Source: Xenophilus sp. Marseille-Q4582 (GTDB taxonomy: Bacteria; Pseudomonadota; Gammaproteobacteria; Burkholderiales; Burkholderiaceae_C). From it: a stretch of 64,000 nucleotides of DNA. The notes under the pieces were generated by a model that had not been told where the DNA came from, searched no databases, and was given only the letters and a program-made list of their open reading frames with translations. Below are positions 29,317-38,116 of the stretch, piece after piece (within the stretch, counting starts at the first letter, position 1; every line of letters begins with the position of its first letter). The position numbers were made by a program, and so were the translations under genes. The DNA lies in contig NZ_CAKAKO010000003.1 of assembly GCF_916700565.1 (NCBI RefSeq), positions 744,001 to 808,000 on the forward strand, given 5' to 3'.

Positions 29317-30406
29317 ATTTATCTGCACCGCCCCCAACTCGGATTCATGCAAGCAACTGACATGAGATCGTTGAGCCACGAAGCGCGGCATGAGCGCCGG
29401 GTTCAGGTCATCCGGCTACGCAAGGCCGGCAACACCTACGACAAGATCGCCGCGCTCACCGGCCTGAGTCGCACAGGCGTCTTCAACATCTGCAAACGCC
29501 ATGAGGCGCTCGGTGCCAAGGCGCTGCACGACGCCATTGGCGGGCGCAAGCTCGGCGAAAACCGCTTGCTCGACCCCGCCCAGGAGGCCCTGGTGCGCAA
29601 GCTCATCGCCGACAAGACGCCCGATCAGCTCAAGATGCCCTACGCGCTGTGGACCCGCGCCGCTGTGGCCCAACTCATCGAACAGCGCTTTGGGCTGCGA
29701 CTGCAAGTGCGCACCATGGGCAAGTACCTGGCGCGCTGGGGCTTCACGCCGCAAAAGCCGATGAAGAAGGCCTACGAGCAGTCACCGGCGGCGGTCAAGA
29801 AGTGGCTCGACGAGGACTACCCCGCCATTGCCGCGCGGGCCAAGGCCGAGGGAGCCGAAATTCACTGGGGCGACGAGAGTGGACTGCGCAGCGACGATGT
29901 ACGCGGCCGTGGTTTTGCGCCCAAGGGCCAGACGCCGGTGGTGCGGGTCCACAACAAGCGCCACAACCTGTCGGTCATCTCCACCGTGACCAACAAAGGG
30001 CAGATGCGCTGGCGCATCTTTGACGGGGCGCTCAACACCACAATCCTGATCGACTTCCTGCGCCGGCTGATCAAGGGACAGACCAAGAAGGTGTTCCTGA
30101 TCCTGGACAACCTGCGGGTGCATCATGCCAAACCGGTCAAGGCCTGGCTGGCCGAGCATGCCGATGCCATCGAGGTGTTCTACCTACCGAGCTATAGCCC
30201 GGAGTTGAACCCGGATGAGATGGCCAATGCGGATATCAAGCAGGCGGTCACGAAGCTGGCACCGGCGCGAACGAAGCTGCAACTGGCCAAAGCCACAGCC
30301 AAGCACCTTCGCAGCGTGCAACGCCAGCCCGAGCGCATCCGCAAGTACTTCGAGCACGCCACGGTACGCTATGCGGCTTGAGTCAAGTTCATTGAGGCCG
30401 GATCAA
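29293..30406 (+). mobile_element. IS630-family insertion sequence, 1,114 bp
   Basis: The element starts TTGATTCGGCC and ends GGCCGGATCAA. The left end and the complement of the right end match at about 20 of 27 positions, so they are terminal inverted repeats. A TA dinucleotide flanks it on each side (29291-29292 and 30407-30408), the target duplication of the IS630/Tc1 group. It carries one transposase gene. Both ends are intact, so it may still be mobile. Confidence 0.9.
29347..30381 (+). CDS. IS630-family transposase
   Basis: A 344-residue DDE transposase. The N-terminus has winged-helix parts, RRVQVIRLRKAGNTYDKIAA and GLSRTGVFNICKRHEALGAK. The catalytic domain carries the first Asp in IHWGDESGLR, the second in FLILDNLRVHHAKPV and the third acidic residue (Glu) in LPSYSPELNPDEMANADIK. 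It is full length for the family. It fills nearly all of the insertion element and has no frameshift. Confidence 0.93.
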   Translation: MQATDMRSLSHEARHERRVQVIRLRKAGNTYDKIAALTGLSRTGVFNICKRHEALGAKALHDAIGGRKLGENRLLDPAQEALVRKLIADKTPDQLKMPYALWTRAAVAQLIEQRFGLRLQVRTMGKYLARWGFTPQKPMKKAYEQSPAAVKKWLDEDYPAIAARAKAEGAEIHWGDESGLRSDDVRGRGFAPKGQTPVVRVHNKRHNLSVISTVTNKGQMRWRIFDGALNTTILIDFLRRLIKGQTKKVFLILDNLRVHHAKPVKAWLAEHADAIEVFYLPSYSPELNPDEMANADIKQAVTKLAPARTKLQLAKATAKHLRSVQRQPERIRKYFEHATVRYAA

Positions 30407-30408
30407 TA

Positions 30409-30696
30409 ACAGAGCACCCCATCAACCGCGAGCGCATGCGCAAGGGCAAGCGCCCGATTCACTACACATGGCGCACTGTCGTCGTGCAGCCCAGCAGGCC
30501 ATCAACCCCGCAGGGCGGAACGCACGCAAGTCCGCGCGCACACGACCGGCGCGGGCACTGGCGCAGGCATCCGGGCGGGAAGTTGGTGTGGGTCAAGTCA
30601 TGCCGCGTCGGCGACGAGAGCGCGGGCGCGGTTTTCAAGGACTACAGGATTTCACATGGCAGTGATACTCACAAAACACCCGCCAGCCACCATTGA
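30409..30696 (+). pseudogene. 3' part of the IS630-interrupted phage gene
   Basis: This 95-codon remnant continues the frame of 28885-29292 after excision of the element. It encodes MRKGKRPIHYTWRTVVVQP and GGTHASPRAHDRRGHWRRHP, then GAVFKDYRISH, a pattern of paired basic and aromatic residues. An internal ATG at 30436 could start an 86-residue fragment, but it has no ribosome site. It overlaps the next gene by 41 bases. Confidence 0.75.
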
Positions 30697-31096
30697 ATGC
30701 ATCACTGCATTCTCGAGATGGTTTGGTCTCTCTCCGCTCGATTCTGACATCGACATTCAGACCGATGTGGCGTGGGACCACTGGCAGCACGCATGGCACG
30801 CCGCGAAGCGCGACAGTGACCGCGAGCAGGCCGAGAACGCCACGCTACAAGCGGCATGGCGCATTGCGGACGAAGCAAGCCGCGAATTGGTAGAGGGCCA
30901 CGGCATGCGCGTCGATCACGTCACGATCAGCTTGGATGCTGATGAGATCGCATCCGCGCCAGCGCTGGAGGAGGCCATCGACTACCTCGAGAACCGTGGC
31001 ATTGCCACTCGGATGGATGCGCCGGACGAGGTGCTGGTGATTTTCGAAAACGTGGCGCCCGGCGCGGGAGGGGGTGGGAATGCCAATCAAGCCTGA
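30656..31096 (+). CDS. Phage hypothetical protein
   Basis: A 146-residue protein whose N-terminal part, IECITAFSRWFGLSPLDSDI and HWQHAWHAAKRDSDREQAEN, looks like Ea-type modules. The C-terminal half, ISLDADEIASAPALEEAIDY and RMDAPDEVLVIFENVAPGAG, is a separate alpha/beta part. It overlaps the interrupted gene by 41 bases and the HNH gene by 17. No function is assignable. Confidence 0.55.
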   Translation: MAVILTKHPPATIECITAFSRWFGLSPLDSDIDIQTDVAWDHWQHAWHAAKRDSDREQAENATLQAAWRIADEASRELVEGHGMRVDHVTISLDADEIASAPALEEAIDYLENRGIATRMDAPDEVLVIFENVAPGAGGGGNANQA

Positions 31097-31565
31097 GAAC
31101 CGGGCGCGATACCCGGCCGACTGGCCGGCCATCCGCGAGCGCATCCTGGCGCGCGCTGGCGGCCGCTGCGAGCACCCCGGCTGCACGGCGCGCCAGTACG
31201 CCGTCGGCCGCTGGCTCGACCAGGGGGCGCGGCACAACTGGTACGAGCTGGACGATCCCCAGGCGACCTATCAACAGGCGCGCCAGCGCGCGGCCGAGAT
31301 CTCCTTCGACCTGAACGGCGACGGGCCGGCCTGCGCCAAGGTCATCGTGATCGTGCTGACCATCGCCCATTTGGACCACCAGCCCGAGAACTGCGCCGAG
31401 GACAACCTGCGGGCGTTGTGCCAGCGGCATCACCTGGCGCACGACCACCAGCACCACATCGCCACCGCCCAGGCTACGCGCCGGGCCTGCCGGGCGATGG
31501 GGGACCTGTTCGCAACATCTGGCGCTGTGGCGCCGCTGGAGGGAGAGGGACATGAAATGCCCTGA
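31080..31565 (+). CDS. HNH endonuclease
   Basis: A 161-residue protein. PADWPAIRERILARAGGRCE leads into a CEHPGC zinc position. The HNH core is VIVIVLTIAHLDHQPENCAE with the Asp-His, then DNLRALCQRHHLAHD with the final His-His. The ATG at 31080 follows a GGGAGGGGG site. It lies third from the right end of the prophage, just before the zinc-ribbon and integrase genes. It may be a stand-alone phage nuclease rather than a homing type, because no specificity domain is attached. Confidence 0.83.
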   Translation: MPIKPENRARYPADWPAIRERILARAGGRCEHPGCTARQYAVGRWLDQGARHNWYELDDPQATYQQARQRAAEISFDLNGDGPACAKVIVIVLTIAHLDHQPENCAEDNLRALCQRHHLAHDHQHHIATAQATRRACRAMGDLFATSGAVAPLEGEGHEMP

Positions 31566-31776
31566 CTGCAACAGCGACGATGGCCGCGTTATGTCCACGC
31601 GACAGGGGCCGATCAAGGTCACTCGCCTGCGGTGCTGCAATGCGTGCGGCCGGCGCTGGAACACCATCGAGGTGGACGCGCAGAATCTAGCTCGCATGGA
31701 ATCGGCCGTCGAGGCTGTTCGAACCTTCACGAACCTGTCGAGGGAACTGGAGAATGTCGCGTCCGCGCACGGTTAA
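31552..31776 (+). CDS. NrdR-like zinc-ribbon phage protein
   Basis: A 74-residue protein with a clear zinc ribbon, MKCPDCNSDDGRVMSTRQGP and LRCCNACGRRWNTIEV: two CxxC pairs spaced as in the NrdR N-terminus. It lacks the ATP-cone that full NrdR has. Phage proteins of this kind are thought to be small regulators. A strong GGAGGGAGAGG site precedes the ATG. It overlaps the integrase gene by 23 bases and so may control its expression. Confidence 0.72.
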   Translation: MKCPDCNSDDGRVMSTRQGPIKVTRLRCCNACGRRWNTIEVDAQNLARMESAVEAVRTFTNLSRELENVASAHG

Positions 31777-32890
31777 CAACAAGATCCCGGACTTGCCCCG
31801 GGGCATGCGCAAGGTCGATGGGCTATGGTACTGGCGCGGGACCGACGAGCTGACTCGAGAAGTTGAGAGGAAGTTGCGCGAGGCCGGCATCCGCGGAAGC
31901 ATCGGCAAGACGCCGAACCAGGCTCGCGTCTGGTGGGAGCGCAACGTCTCCCCAGCCCTGATTGCTGCCATGCCCGATGACGACATCGTGGGCACTGTGG
32001 AAGAGCTGCTGCGCCAGTACGAAGCCGACGAGTTGCCGACGAAGACCCGCGCGGCGACACAGGCCGAGTACCGCGGGCGCGTGGGCCGACTGCGAGAGGC
32101 CTTCGGGAAGATCAAATACGCGAAGACCGAGGCCCAGGCGCTTGTCCCCGGGCATCTCAGCGCGGTCACCATCACCAGGCACTTGCACGAGAACCGGCAT
32201 CGGGCTTCGTCCGCAAACAAGGACATCCAGACCCTGTCGCGCACGTTCCGCCTGGCGCGCATCCGCTGGGGTCTGACGACGTTCAACCCGTGCGAGGCCA
32301 TCGAGTACCTGCCCGAGGCGCCGCGGGACCAGTACGTCAGCGACGTGAAGTACGTGGAGATCTACGAGGCTGCTCCGCCTGTGTTGCAGTGCATGCTGGA
32401 GATCAGCACCCAGACTGGCGCGAGACAGGGGATGATCCTGGATATCCGGGTGGGCGACTTCGATGCGCAGTGGCTGGAGTTGCGGGTGACGAAGAAGCGG
32501 AACGCGGCCGGCTACGAGGCCAAGCGCTACGCCATGACGCCCGACCTGAAACAGGCGCTGGACCGGGCGCTGGAGCTGCGCAAGAAGAACCGAGGCGGAG
32601 CGACTAGCCTGCCGAGCGATTTCCTGTTCATCACGCGCAATGGCAAGCAGTACACGAAGGAGTCTTTCAAGAGCCTGTGGCGAACCGTGCGCACACGCCT
32701 GGGCATAGGTCCTCGGGAGTTCACTTTCCACGACATGCGGGCCAAGGCTGGTAGCGACGCCGAATCCGATGTGGCTGCGCAGGAGCTGCTGCACCACGCA
32801 GACCCCAAGATCACGAAGCGCGTCTACCGGCGCAAGGTGCCTTCGTCGATCCCCCTGCCGTCTGCCGTGAAGGGTCGGAACGCGGCCTGA
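31754..32890 (+). CDS. int: Tyrosine-type site-specific integrase
   Basis: A 378-residue phage integrase. The N-terminal part, PDLPRGMRKVDGLWYWRGTD, is the arm-binding-like domain seen in this integrase group. The catalytic domain has Arg224 in TQTGARQGMI, His326 and Arg329 in FHDMRAKAG, His347/348 in ELLHHADPK and the nucleophile Tyr358 in KRVYRRK. It inserts the phage into and excises it from the tRNA-Pro 3' end about 100 bases downstream. It is the last gene of the rightward operon. Confidence 0.94.
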   Translation: MSRPRTVNNKIPDLPRGMRKVDGLWYWRGTDELTREVERKLREAGIRGSIGKTPNQARVWWERNVSPALIAAMPDDDIVGTVEELLRQYEADELPTKTRAATQAEYRGRVGRLREAFGKIKYAKTEAQALVPGHLSAVTITRHLHENRHRASSANKDIQTLSRTFRLARIRWGLTTFNPCEAIEYLPEAPRDQYVSDVKYVEIYEAAPPVLQCMLEISTQTGARQGMILDIRVGDFDAQWLELRVTKKRNAAGYEAKRYAMTPDLKQALDRALELRKKNRGGATSLPSDFLFITRNGKQYTKESFKSLWRTVRTRLGIGPREFTFHDMRAKAGSDAESDVAAQELLHHADPKITKRVYRRKVPSSIPLPSAVKGRNAA

Positions 32891-32898
32891 TGGCATGG

Positions 32899-32927
32899 AT
32901 TTGTCAGAAACCTGGGGAATTTGTCAG
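32899..32927. repeat. Direct repeats ATTTGTCAG, possible integrase arm sites
   Basis: ATTTGTCAG occurs at 32899-32907 and 32919-32927, 20 bases apart, between the integrase stop and the tRNA. Repeats at two-turn spacing next to the attachment site are typical of integrase arm-type sites. Binding is inferred. Confidence 0.45.
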
Positions 32928-32934
32928 TCAGAAC

Positions 32935-32968
32935 GAAAAACGGGCTACGCTTTTTGAGCGTAACCCGT
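32935..32968 (-). terminator. Intrinsic terminator downstream of tRNA-Pro
   Basis: On the minus strand an 11-bp stem (one G-T pair) at 32940-32950/32958-32968 is followed by TTTTT. It terminates transcription from the tRNA-Pro gene. On the plus strand the stem has a mismatch and no T-run, so it is directional. It lies on the phage side of the attachment site. Confidence 0.75.
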
Positions 32969-32987
32969 TGATCTACCTACTTATTTT

Positions 32988-33064
32988 TGGTCGGTGTGAA
33001 AGGATTCGAACCTTCGACCCCTTGCACCCCATGCAAGTGCGCTACCAGGCTGCGCCACACACCG
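32988..33064 (-). tRNA. tRNA-Pro (GGG), prophage attachment target
   Basis: A 77-base cloverleaf on the minus strand with encoded CCA, anticodon loop ATGGGGT reading GGG, a 7-bp acceptor stem (CGGTGTG/CACACCG) and a TTCGAAT T-loop. Its 3' end faces the prophage and integrase, so the right attachment site lies in its 3' half. A -10-like TATACT sits about ten bases upstream. The intact gene shows the phage restores the tRNA end on integration. Confidence 0.95.
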
Positions 33065-33087
33065 AAGCCCACGAGTATAGCGGGAAA

Positions 33088-33594
33088 TTAAAAGCTCTCC
33101 GAAAGAATCGCACGAATTTCTTGAAGCTCCTGGCGCAGCTGGACGAGGTCGCGCAGTTCCAGCGGCGAATGAGCGTGCGAGGACGATGGCCAGCCGGTCA
33201 TGCCCCCCGCGGGTGCACCATCGCCCGCCCTTTCCTCGGCCGGCAGTTCATCGTCCAGTTCGGCCAGGGACGGCTCGACGGCCTCGCCGTCGCGGCCGCC
33301 AGCCTTGCGGCGCTCGCGTTCGAGCTGCGCCATTTCCTGAAGCCGGTTGCGCGCGCCGCTGATGGTGAAACCCTGGTCGTAGAGCAGGTCGCGGATGCGG
33401 CGGATCATCAGCACTTCATGGTGCTGGTAGTAGCGCCGGTTGCCGCGGCGCTTCATGGGCCGCAGTTGCGTGAATTCCTGCTCCCAGTAGCGCAGCACGT
33501 GCGGCTTCACGCCACACAATTCCGCCACCTCACCGATGGTGAAGTAGCGTTTGACAGGGATCGGGGGCAGCCCCGTCTCGGGCGGTTTCTCCAT
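33088..33594 (-). CDS. MerR-family transcriptional regulator
   Basis: A 168-residue protein with an N-terminal MerR winged helix: VKRYFTIGEVAELCGVKPHV, LRYWEQEF and KRRGNRRYYQHHEVLMIRRI. The C-terminal part is variable and Glu/Arg-rich, ending in a coiled coil LRQELQEIRAILSESF. In Burkholderiales a gene of this type regularly follows ihfA, as here. The ligand or target is unknown. I used the ATG at 33594; a start 24 bases upstream is possible. Confidence 0.88.
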   Translation of the reverse strand: MEKPPETGLPPIPVKRYFTIGEVAELCGVKPHVLRYWEQEFTQLRPMKRRGNRRYYQHHEVLMIRRIRDLLYDQGFTISGARNRLQEMAQLERERRKAGGRDGEAVEPSLAELDDELPAEERAGDGAPAGGMTGWPSSSHAHSPLELRDLVQLRQELQEIRAILSESF

Positions 33595-33658
33595 TGAAAT
33601 CAAGAGCGTGCGCGGCAAACGTCAGAGGTTACTCCAGCGGCCTGTGCAGCGCCAGCAT

Positions 33659-34027
33659 TCATTGGGCGTCAGCGCCCACGGTCCATGCCACGGGCGGCTC
33701 GTGCGCGGCTTCGGGCACGCCGTGGATCTGCTCCTTGAGCTTGGCACTGGCATGGAAGGTGGCCACGCGGCGCTCGCCGATCGGAATGTGCTCGCCGGTG
33801 CGCGGGTTACGGCCCGGCCGCGGCGCCTTCACGCGGATCTGGAAGTTGCCGAAGCCCGAGATCTTCACGTCCTCCCCTTCGATCAGGCGTGCGGCAATCA
33901 GGTCGAAGAAGGCTTCGACCATGTCCTTGGCCTCGCGCTTGTTCAGGCCGATCTGCTCGAACAGCAGGTCCGCCAGCTGGGCTTTGGTCAGAGCAGGCGT
34001 TTCGATCGCCTCGATGGTGAATTCCAT
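33659..34027 (-). CDS. ihfA: Integration host factor subunit alpha
   Basis: A 122-residue DNA-bending protein of the HU/IHF family. [32 protein letters not shown] and [15 protein letters not shown] contain the conserved GNF and the RNPxTG arm tip. It is longer at the C-terminus than E. coli IHF alpha, by about 20 residues. It follows pheT in the same operon, as in most proteobacteria. IHF may also serve the prophage integrase nearby. An ATG further upstream in frame exists, but the GAGG site fits this one. Confidence 0.93.
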   Translation of the reverse strand: MEFTIEAIETPALTKAQLADLLFEQIGLNKREAKDMVEAFFDLIAARLIEGEDVKISGFGNFQIRVKAPRPGRNPRTGEHIPIGERRVATFHASAKLKEQIHGVPEAAHEPPVAWTVGADAQ

Positions 34028-34078
34028 GGAAGGGCCTCGGGGGGATTCTGTGAGGTTCAGCACGGCAGGAAGCGCTCG

Positions 34079-36502
34079 TCAGGCCCGCAGGCGTGCACCA
34101 ACCTTCGCCGCGCATTGCGCCACGACGGCCTGCACGACGCCATCGACTTGCTCGTCGGTCAAGGTGCCGGCCTCGCTTTGCAGCAACAGGCGCACGGCCA
34201 GGCTCTTTTCGCCCGCCGCCAGGCCGCCGGCCGCCGCGCCGGGCGCGGGCCGGTAGATGTCGAACAGCTGCACGTCGCGCAGCAGGCCCTGGCTGGGTGC
34301 GCTGCGGATCGCCTCGACCAGCGCGGCGAAGCTCACCGATTCGGCCAGCACCAGGGCCAGGTCGCGCTCCACGGCCTGGTGGCGCGGCACAGGCTGCGCC
34401 ACGGGCACGGGGCGCGCGGTCACGGCATCCAGCGCGAGCTCGAACAGCACGGGCGCATGCGCCAGCTCCCACTGCTGGCGCCAGCGGGGATGGAGCTCGC
34501 CGATCACGCCCACGGACTGGCCGTTGACGATCACCGACGCCGCGCGGCCCGGGTGCAGCGCGGGGTGGTCCACGCGCTCGAAGCTCGGGCGCAGCGGCGC
34601 CAGCAGTGCCTCCACATCGCCCTTCACCTCGAAGAAGTCCACACGCGCGGGCTTGCTGTCCCAACGCGCCGCCTCGGCATCGCCCCAGGCGAGGCCGGCC
34701 ACGCGCATGGGCTGATGCACGCCCTTCACGGTGCTGTCGGTGGTGGCCACCGACGGATCGCGCAGGAACACGCGGCCCACTTCGAACACGCGCACGCGCG
34801 GCGCCTTGCGATCCAGGTTGAACTTGAGCACCTGCAGCAGCGAGCCGATCAGTGACGAGCGCATCACGCTCATCTGGCTGGCGATCGGATTCAGCAGCTT
34901 CACCGGGTCGGCGTTGCCGGCCAGGTCGCGTTCCCACGCAGCTTCGACGAAGCTGAAGTTGATGGTTTCCTGGTAGCCCAGCGCCGCCAGGCGGTGGCGC
35001 ACGGCGAAGCGGCTGCGCTCAGCCTCGGGCCGCAGGCGGGCGCGGATGGGCGCCAGCGGCGGCGTGGTGGGCAGGTTGCCGTAGCCGACCAGGCGCGCCA
35101 CTTCCTCGATCAGGTCTTCCTCGATGGCAAGGTCGAAGCGATGCGGCGGCGGCGTCACGGTGATCGTGCCCTCGCCTTCCTGCAGCGCGAAGCCCAGGCG
35201 TCCCAGCGCCTCGGCGCATTGCGCCTGCGTCAGCGGCATGCCGATCACGCGCGCGGCGCGGGCCACGCGCAAGGTCACCGGCTTGGCGTCGGGCAGCTTC
35301 AGCACCTGGTCGTCCATCGGGCCGGCGGTGCCGCCGCAGATCTCCTGCACCAGTTGCGTGATGCGCTCGATGATCTGCACCGTGCGGCTCGGGTCCACGC
35401 CGCGTTCGTAGCGGTGGCCGGCGTCGGTCGAGAAATTGAAGCGGCGCGAACGGCCCTGGATGGCTTCGGGCCACCAGAAGGCGGCTTCGATGTAGATGTT
35501 GCGCGTGTCGTCGGACACGGCCGTGGCGTCGCCACCCATGATGCCGGCCAGCGACTCCACTTCGCGCGCGTCGGCGATCACGCCCACTTTCTCGTCGACG
35601 GTGACGGTGTTGCCGTTGAGCAGCTTCAGTTGCTCGCCCTGGCGGCCCCAGCGCACCGTGAGGCCGCCATGGATCTTGTCCAGGTCGAAGATGTGGCTGG
35701 GCTGGCCGTACTCGAACATCACGTAGTTCGAGATGTCCACCAGCGCCGTGACGCTGCGCTGGCCGCAACGGGCCAGGCGATCCACCATCCAGGCCGGGGT
35801 GGCGGCCTTCGTGTTCACGCCGCGCACCACGCGACCCGAAAAACGGCCGCACAAATCGGGCGCTTCCACCGTCACGGGCAGCTTGGCGTCATGCGAGACG
35901 GGCGCCGGCTCGATCACGGGCTTGAGCAGCGGCGCACCGGTCAGGGCCGACAGCTCGCGCGCGATGCCGTACACCGACAGGCCATGCGCCAGATTGGGCG
36001 TGAGCTTGAGCGTGAGCAGCGAGTCGTCGAGCTGCAGCCATTCGCGGACGTCGGTGCCCACGGGCGCCTCGGCGCCCAGCTCGAGCAGCCCGCCGTGGTC
36101 TTCGCTGAGCTGGAGTTCGCGCGCCGAGCACAGCATGCCCTGGCTTTCCACGCCGCGCAGCTTGCCCAGCTTGATGTGGAAGGGCTTGCCGTCTTCGCCC
36201 GGCGGCAGCTCGGCGCCGACCAGGGCCGTGGGCACCTTGATGCCCACACGCGCGTTCGGCGCGCCGCAGACGATGTTGAGCAGGGCGCCCTGCCCCACGT
36301 CCACCTGGCACACGCGCAGGCGGTCGGCGTTGGGGTGCTGCACGGCTTCCTTGATCTCGCCGACGACGATCTTCGTGAACGGCGGCGCAGCGGGGCGGCG
36401 CTCCTCGACCTCGAAGCCGCCCATGGTCAGGGTTTCGGCCAGTTCCTCACTGCTGAGCGACGGATTGCAGAAGCTGCGCAACCAGGACTCGGGAAATTGC
36501 AT
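34079..36502 (-). CDS. pheT: Phenylalanine-tRNA ligase subunit beta
   Basis: An 807-residue PheRS beta chain. The order is an N-terminal B1 region with SWLRSFCNPSLSSEELAETL, a tRNA-binding OB domain with IVCGAPNARVGIKVPTALVG, the B3/B4 editing domain, B5 with FNFSTDAGHRYERGVDPSRT, and the C-terminal FDX anticodon-binding domain (PRHQAVERDLALVLAESVSF). With PheS it forms the alpha2-beta2 enzyme. It is co-transcribed with pheS, 28 bases apart, and precedes ihfA. Confidence 0.96.
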   Translation of the reverse strand: MQFPESWLRSFCNPSLSSEELAETLTMGGFEVEERRPAAPPFTKIVVGEIKEAVQHPNADRLRVCQVDVGQGALLNIVCGAPNARVGIKVPTALVGAELPPGEDGKPFHIKLGKLRGVESQGMLCSARELQLSEDHGGLLELGAEAPVGTDVREWLQLDDSLLTLKLTPNLAHGLSVYGIARELSALTGAPLLKPVIEPAPVSHDAKLPVTVEAPDLCGRFSGRVVRGVNTKAATPAWMVDRLARCGQRSVTALVDISNYVMFEYGQPSHIFDLDKIHGGLTVRWGRQGEQLKLLNGNTVTVDEKVGVIADAREVESLAGIMGGDATAVSDDTRNIYIEAAFWWPEAIQGRSRRFNFSTDAGHRYERGVDPSRTVQIIERITQLVQEICGGTAGPMDDQVLKLPDAKPVTLRVARAARVIGMPLTQAQCAEALGRLGFALQEGEGTITVTPPPHRFDLAIEEDLIEEVARLVGYGNLPTTPPLAPIRARLRPEAERSRFAVRHRLAALGYQETINFSFVEAAWERDLAGNADPVKLLNPIASQMSVMRSSLIGSLLQVLKFNLDRKAPRVRVFEVGRVFLRDPSVATTDSTVKGVHQPMRVAGLAWGDAEAARWDSKPARVDFFEVKGDVEALLAPLRPSFERVDHPALHPGRAASVIVNGQSVGVIGELHPRWRQQWELAHAPVLFELALDAVTARPVPVAQPVPRHQAVERDLALVLAESVSFAALVEAIRSAPSQGLLRDVQLFDIYRPAPGAAAGGLAAGEKSLAVRLLLQSEAGTLTDEQVDGVVQAVVAQCAAKVGARLRA

Positions 36503-36530
36503 GGCGGGGTTCTCGTCTCTTCTTGCAGGA

Positions 36531-37601
36531 TTACTGGAATTGGCTCAGGAAGCGCAGGTCGCCATCGAAGAACAGGCGCAGGTCGTTCACGCCGTAGCGC
36601 AGCATGGTCAGGCGGTCGGGGCCCATGCCGAAGGCAAAGCCGATGTAGCGCTCGGGGTCCAGCCCCATGTTGCGCACGACGTTGGGATGCACCTGGCCGG
36701 AGCCGGCCACTTCCAGCCAGCGCCCGGCCAGCGGGCCGCTCTGGAACTGGATGTCGATCTCGGCGCTGGGTTCGGTGAAGGGGAAGAAACTGGGCCGGAA
36801 ACGCAGCACCAGGTCATCGCTTTCGAAGAAGGTGCGGCAGAAATCCGTGAAGACGACCTTCAGGTCCTTGAAGCTCACGTTCGCACCCAGCCAGAGGCCT
36901 TCGCACTGGTGGAACATGGGCGAATGGGTGGCGTCGCTGTCCACGCGGTAGGTGCGGCCCGGCGCGATCACGCGAATCTCGGGCGCGCTCGCGTTCGGGT
37001 CGCGCTCGGCGGCCTCGAACTGCGCCGCCAGCTTCTTCACCTGCTGATGCGCATAGCGCACCTGCATCGGGCTGGTGTGCGGTCGCAGGTTGTAGGGCGT
37101 GCCGTCCTCGCCGTTCAGGTCCACGTAGAAGGTGTCCTGCATCGAGCGCGCCGGGTGGTTCGGCGGGTTGTTCAGCGAGGTGAAGCTGTGCCAGTCGCTC
37201 TCGACTTCGGGGCCGTCCGCCACGTCGAAGCCCATGCTGGCGAAGATGGCCTCGATGCGTTCGAGGGTGCGGCTCACCGGATGCAGCCCCCCGCCCGCCC
37301 GACGGCGTCCGGGCAGGCTCACGTCCAGGGCTTCGGCGCGCAATTGCGCTTCCAGCTCGGCGTCGGCCAGCGCCTGGCGGCGCGCGTTCAGGGCCGCTTC
37401 GATGGCCTGCTTGGCCACGTTGATGGCCGCGCCCCGGGCCTTTTTTTCTTCCACCGGCAGTTGGGCCATGCCCTTCATGAGTTCGGTCACGCGACCGGAC
37501 TTGCCGAGGAACAGCGCCTTGGCGTTCTCGAGATCCGCAGGCGTGGCGGCCTGCGCAAAGGCCGTGCGGGCGTGGTCGACCAGGGTGTCCAACTCGTTCA
37601 T
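36531..37601 (-). CDS. pheS: Phenylalanine-tRNA ligase subunit alpha
   Basis: A 356-residue class II catalytic subunit. Motif 2 is in [20 protein letters not shown] through [10 protein letters not shown], and motif 3 in [19 protein letters not shown]. It attaches phenylalanine to tRNA-Phe with PheT. There is no ribosome site before the ATG at 37601. The frame stays open upstream to 37721 but crosses the terminator at 37641-37675, so the short form is the sensible one. Confidence 0.96.
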   Translation of the reverse strand: MNELDTLVDHARTAFAQAATPADLENAKALFLGKSGRVTELMKGMAQLPVEEKKARGAAINVAKQAIEAALNARRQALADAELEAQLRAEALDVSLPGRRRAGGGLHPVSRTLERIEAIFASMGFDVADGPEVESDWHSFTSLNNPPNHPARSMQDTFYVDLNGEDGTPYNLRPHTSPMQVRYAHQQVKKLAAQFEAAERDPNASAPEIRVIAPGRTYRVDSDATHSPMFHQCEGLWLGANVSFKDLKVVFTDFCRTFFESDDLVLRFRPSFFPFTEPSAEIDIQFQSGPLAGRWLEVAGSGQVHPNVVRNMGLDPERYIGFAFGMGPDRLTMLRYGVNDLRLFFDGDLRFLSQFQ

Positions 37602-37640
37602 GGGCGGGGCAGATGCGGTGGGGGGCAAAAAGCGAAAAGC

Positions 37641-37675
37641 AAAAAAGGGCTGGTGCCTTGCGAGCGCCAGCCCTT
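37641..37675 (-). terminator. Intrinsic terminator between rplT and pheS
   Basis: On the minus strand AGGGCTGG and CCAGCCCT pair around a 13-base loop, followed by TTTTTT. It partly separates the ribosomal-protein operon from pheST, so pheST probably also has its own input of transcription. Confidence 0.8.
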
Positions 37676-37730
37676 CGAGCGTGGACGCATGCCCTCCGCC
37701 GCAAGAGCGAGCGGAAGACATGCGGCAGGA

Positions 37731-38090
37731 TCAAGCAGCCAGCTTGGCCTTGACCTGCTCCACGATGCCGGCAAAAGCGGCCTTGTCGTGCACGGCGATA
37801 TCGGCCAGGACCTTGCGGTCGATCTCAATACCGGCCTTGCGGATGCCATTGGCGAACTGGCTGTAGGTCAGGCCCAGTTCACGCGAGGCGGCGTTGATAC
37901 GCGCGATCCACAGCTGACGGAACACACGCTTCTTGGTACGGCGGTCACGGTAGGCGTATTGGCCTGCCTTCATCACCGCCTGCTTGGCGACGCGGAAGAC
38001 ATTGCCGCGGCGGCCGCGGAAGCCCTTGGCAAGGGCGAGAACCTTCTTGTGGCGAGCGCGGGCGGTGACACCACGTTTGACGCGAGGCAT
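37731..38090 (-). CDS. rplT: 50S ribosomal protein L20
   Basis: A 119-residue highly basic protein. [40 protein letters not shown] and [21 protein letters not shown] form the conserved L20 body that binds 23S rRNA and, in many bacteria, its own operon leader. It follows rpmI, as in nearly all bacteria. Length is standard. Confidence 0.97.
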   Translation of the reverse strand: MPRVKRGVTARARHKKVLALAKGFRGRRGNVFRVAKQAVMKAGQYAYRDRRTKKRVFRQLWIARINAASRELGLTYSQFANGIRKAGIEIDRKVLADIAVHDKAAFAGIVEQVKAKLAA

Positions 38091-38116
38091 ATGAGTACTC
38101 CTTGTCCGTCAGTTGA

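Noticed and set aside
34079-36502. Long open frames on the plus strand opposite pheT
   Set aside because: They are high-GC antisense shadows. The minus strand has complete PheT domains. The same applies to many long antisense frames in the GC-rich host half.
37599-37721. Phenylalanine codon cluster upstream of pheS, as in a pheM-type attenuator
   Set aside because: The Phe codons come from the T-rich tail after the terminator stem, so ribosome stalling there could not affect terminator formation. No Phe-rich ORF precedes the stem.
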